Shown here piece by piece: positions 6,301 to 6,879 of a DNA stretch of 6,879 bases (its first letter is position 1; each line of letters begins with the position of its first letter). Both the position numbers and the translations under genes were made by a program. Origin of the DNA: Prevotellaceae bacterium (GTDB lineage: Bacteria; Bacteroidota; Bacteroidia; Bacteroidales; UBA932); contig JAIRLC010000118.1 of assembly GCA_031259645.1 (NCBI GenBank), positions 1 to 6,879 on the forward strand, given 5' to 3'. The notes below the pieces were generated by a model. The model searched no databases. It was not told the origin of the DNA and saw nothing but the letters and a program-made list of their open reading frames with translations.

Positions 6301-6707
6301 TTTTGGATACAAACGTCGTTGTGTCTTCCCTCATACAGAAAGGCTATCCCCACCACATCGTTTTTAATCACGTGCTTGAAGGCCATGTGCAGCTATGCTT
6401 GTCGGAAGCGTTGATGGACGAATACCGGGAAGTGCTTTCACGTCCAAAGTTTTCCCGCATACCCCACTTCGGAAGCCATGCGGAGATTGTTTTAACCCAT
6501 TTTTCCAAAATAGCCTTATTCTACGAGCCTCATATCCGGTTAAACATTATCAAAGATGTAAGCGATAATAAATTATTGGAATTGGCCGACGAAAGTGATG
6601 CTGATTTCCTGATAACCGGCAATACGGCAGATTTTACGCTCATGCAGTATAAGCATACTTGTATTTTGTCGCCACGCAGCTTTTGGGAAAAAATCACAGA
6701 TTATTGA
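6288..6707 (+). CDS. PIN-domain toxin (putative ribonuclease, PIN_3 / TIGR00305 type)
   Basis: The 139-residue protein has the PIN layout. Strand 1 carries the first acid in VILDTNVVVSSL (Asp7), the second acid lies in EALMDEYREVLSRPKF (Glu45), and the third in VSDNKLLELADESDADFLIT (Asp93, with Asp104 and Asp106 nearby). It ends with TGNTADFTL (110-118), where many relatives have TGD; Asn112 replaces that Asp, and Asp115 is close by. PIN toxins of this class are metal-dependent RNases that cut tRNA or mRNA when not bound by antitoxin; the target here is unknown. The ATG at 6288 lies within the antitoxin gene, giving a 13-nt overlap. The stop (6705-6707) is 3 nt before the right 39-bp repeat, so the repeat boundary hugs the operon end. 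Confidence 0.85.
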   Translation: MQKVILDTNVVVSSLIQKGYPHHIVFNHVLEGHVQLCLSEALMDEYREVLSRPKFSRIPHFGSHAEIVLTHFSKIALFYEPHIRLNIIKDVSDNKLLELADESDADFLITGNTADFTLMQYKHTCILSPRSFWEKITDY

Positions 6708-6710
6708 TTT

Positions 6711-6749
6711 TTGCCGCCATCCTGCTGGCGTATTTGTTTTTCGCGTGAT
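6711..6749 (+). repeat. 39-bp direct repeat, right copy (displaced spmAB 3' end)
   Basis: This is an exact duplicate of 5978-6016. Its frame still reads the spmAB C-terminus and stop (TGA 6746-6748), but nothing of the rest of the gene precedes it, so it is a remnant rather than a gene. The dyad CGCCA/TGGCG (6715-6730) followed by tatttgttttt could serve as a weak terminator for the toxin operon, though a 5-bp stem is marginal. Its TGA overlaps the next ATG as TGATG. Confidence 0.95.
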
Positions 6750-6870
6750 GAAAATATTACCGTTATGCCAAGCGTGGCGGTGTGCATGTCACCGTTTAGT
6801 ATTGCTGTTGGTTGTGCTTTTTCAACATGTTATTGGTACAGATCGGGTGTTACGGATAGTTTCCAAATAA
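6748..6870 (+). CDS. Short ORF with signal-peptide-like start, unidentified and possibly frameshifted
   Basis: The ATG overlaps the stop of the displaced spmAB tail (TGATG), the usual form of a coupled operon gene. It reads 40 residues: MKILPLCQAW, basic residues, then a hydrophobic core (LVLLLVVLF, 18-26), and stops at TAA 6868-6870. That suits the signal peptide or membrane anchor of a longer exported protein, but the frame ends early. A second frame is open from 6750 to the window edge, with an ATG at 6765 (MPSVAVCMSPFSIAVGC). Either a frameshift broke a real gene or one of the two frames is the true one. I do not recognise a family, and the window ends too soon to decide. Confidence 0.3.
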   Translation: MKILPLCQAWRCACHRLVLLLVVLFQHVIGTDRVLRIVSK

Positions 6871-6879
6871 ATGTGCCAT

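Larger units (their letters stand above)
6017..6749 (+). mobile_element. Putative 733-bp toxin-antitoxin cassette bounded by 39-bp direct repeats
   Basis: The unit is one copy of the 39-bp repeat plus 694 bp holding a promoter, an antitoxin gene and a PIN toxin gene. It starts immediately after the spmAB stop codon and ends with a duplicate of the spmAB 3' end, so removing it by recombination between the repeats would restore an unbroken locus. Its composition (30 G+C in 60 bases at 6181-6240) is lower than spmAB (39 in 60 at 5641-5700). There is no recombinase gene and I see no terminal inverted repeats, so the mechanism is unknown. Integration at a gene 3' end, or duplication during repair, are both possible. 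The mobile nature is inference; the repeat is seen directly. Confidence 0.55.

Noticed and set aside
5934..6386. 150-codon minus-strand open frame over the spmAB end and the antitoxin gene
   Set aside because: It crosses the insertion junction and two well-supported + strand genes, and has no domain pattern.
6017..6710. Insertion sequence with a transposase
   Set aside because: The segment holds only the antitoxin and PIN genes; no DDE transposase, integrase or terminal inverted repeat is seen, and a 39-bp duplication is far longer than usual transposon target duplications.

Overview
The window reads as a piece of a Bacteroidota chromosome, probably class Bacteroidia. The signs are a TPR lipoprotein-type gene next to a degenerate EnvC-like LytM protein, a fused SpmA-SpmB membrane protein in what is presumably a non-spore-former, Bacteroidota-style promoters (a -7 box of the form TAnnTTTG, here TACCTTTG twice), and weak or absent Shine-Dalgarno sites. 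All recognisable genes are on the + strand. No RNA gene, CRISPR array, transposase or integrase is visible.

Layout. 1-1020: C-terminal part of a TPR protein, cut by the left edge. 1030-2208: EnvC-like murein hydrolase activator. 2208-2289: four tandem units of about 20-21 bp that run from the envC stop codon into the first codons of the next gene. 2270-3301: cytoplasmic M14-type zinc carboxypeptidase with an intact active site. 3344-4678: AT-rich AlbA_2/HATPase_c_4 family regulator with its own promoter, whose tail is cut short by an 11-bp tandem duplication. 4786-6015: SpmA-SpmB (nucleoside-recognition/Gate domain) membrane protein. 6079-6707: a two-gene antitoxin/PIN-toxin module with its own promoter. 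6711-6749: a second exact copy of the last 39 bp of the spmAB locus. 6748-6879: start of an unidentified downstream ORF, or of two competing frames.

The window mixes a GC-richer core with lower-GC passengers. Hand counts on sample lines give 44/60 G+C at 2641-2700 and 39/60 at 5641-5700, but 16/60 at 4441-4500 and 30/60 at 6181-6240. The TPR-envC pair looks like cell-envelope housekeeping. The AlbA-type regulator and the toxin-antitoxin module each look like self-contained acquisitions placed between housekeeping genes without breaking them.

The most striking structure is the 39-bp perfect direct repeat (5978-6016 and 6711-6749) that brackets the toxin-antitoxin module. The left copy is the 3' end of spmAB including its stop codon. 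The right copy joins to a TGATG stop/start overlap with the next ORF. The simplest reading is that a 733-bp cassette entered exactly at the end of spmAB, keeping that gene intact while separating it from a formerly coupled downstream gene. This resembles att-site integration into a gene's 3' end, but the unit is tiny and carries no visible recombinase.
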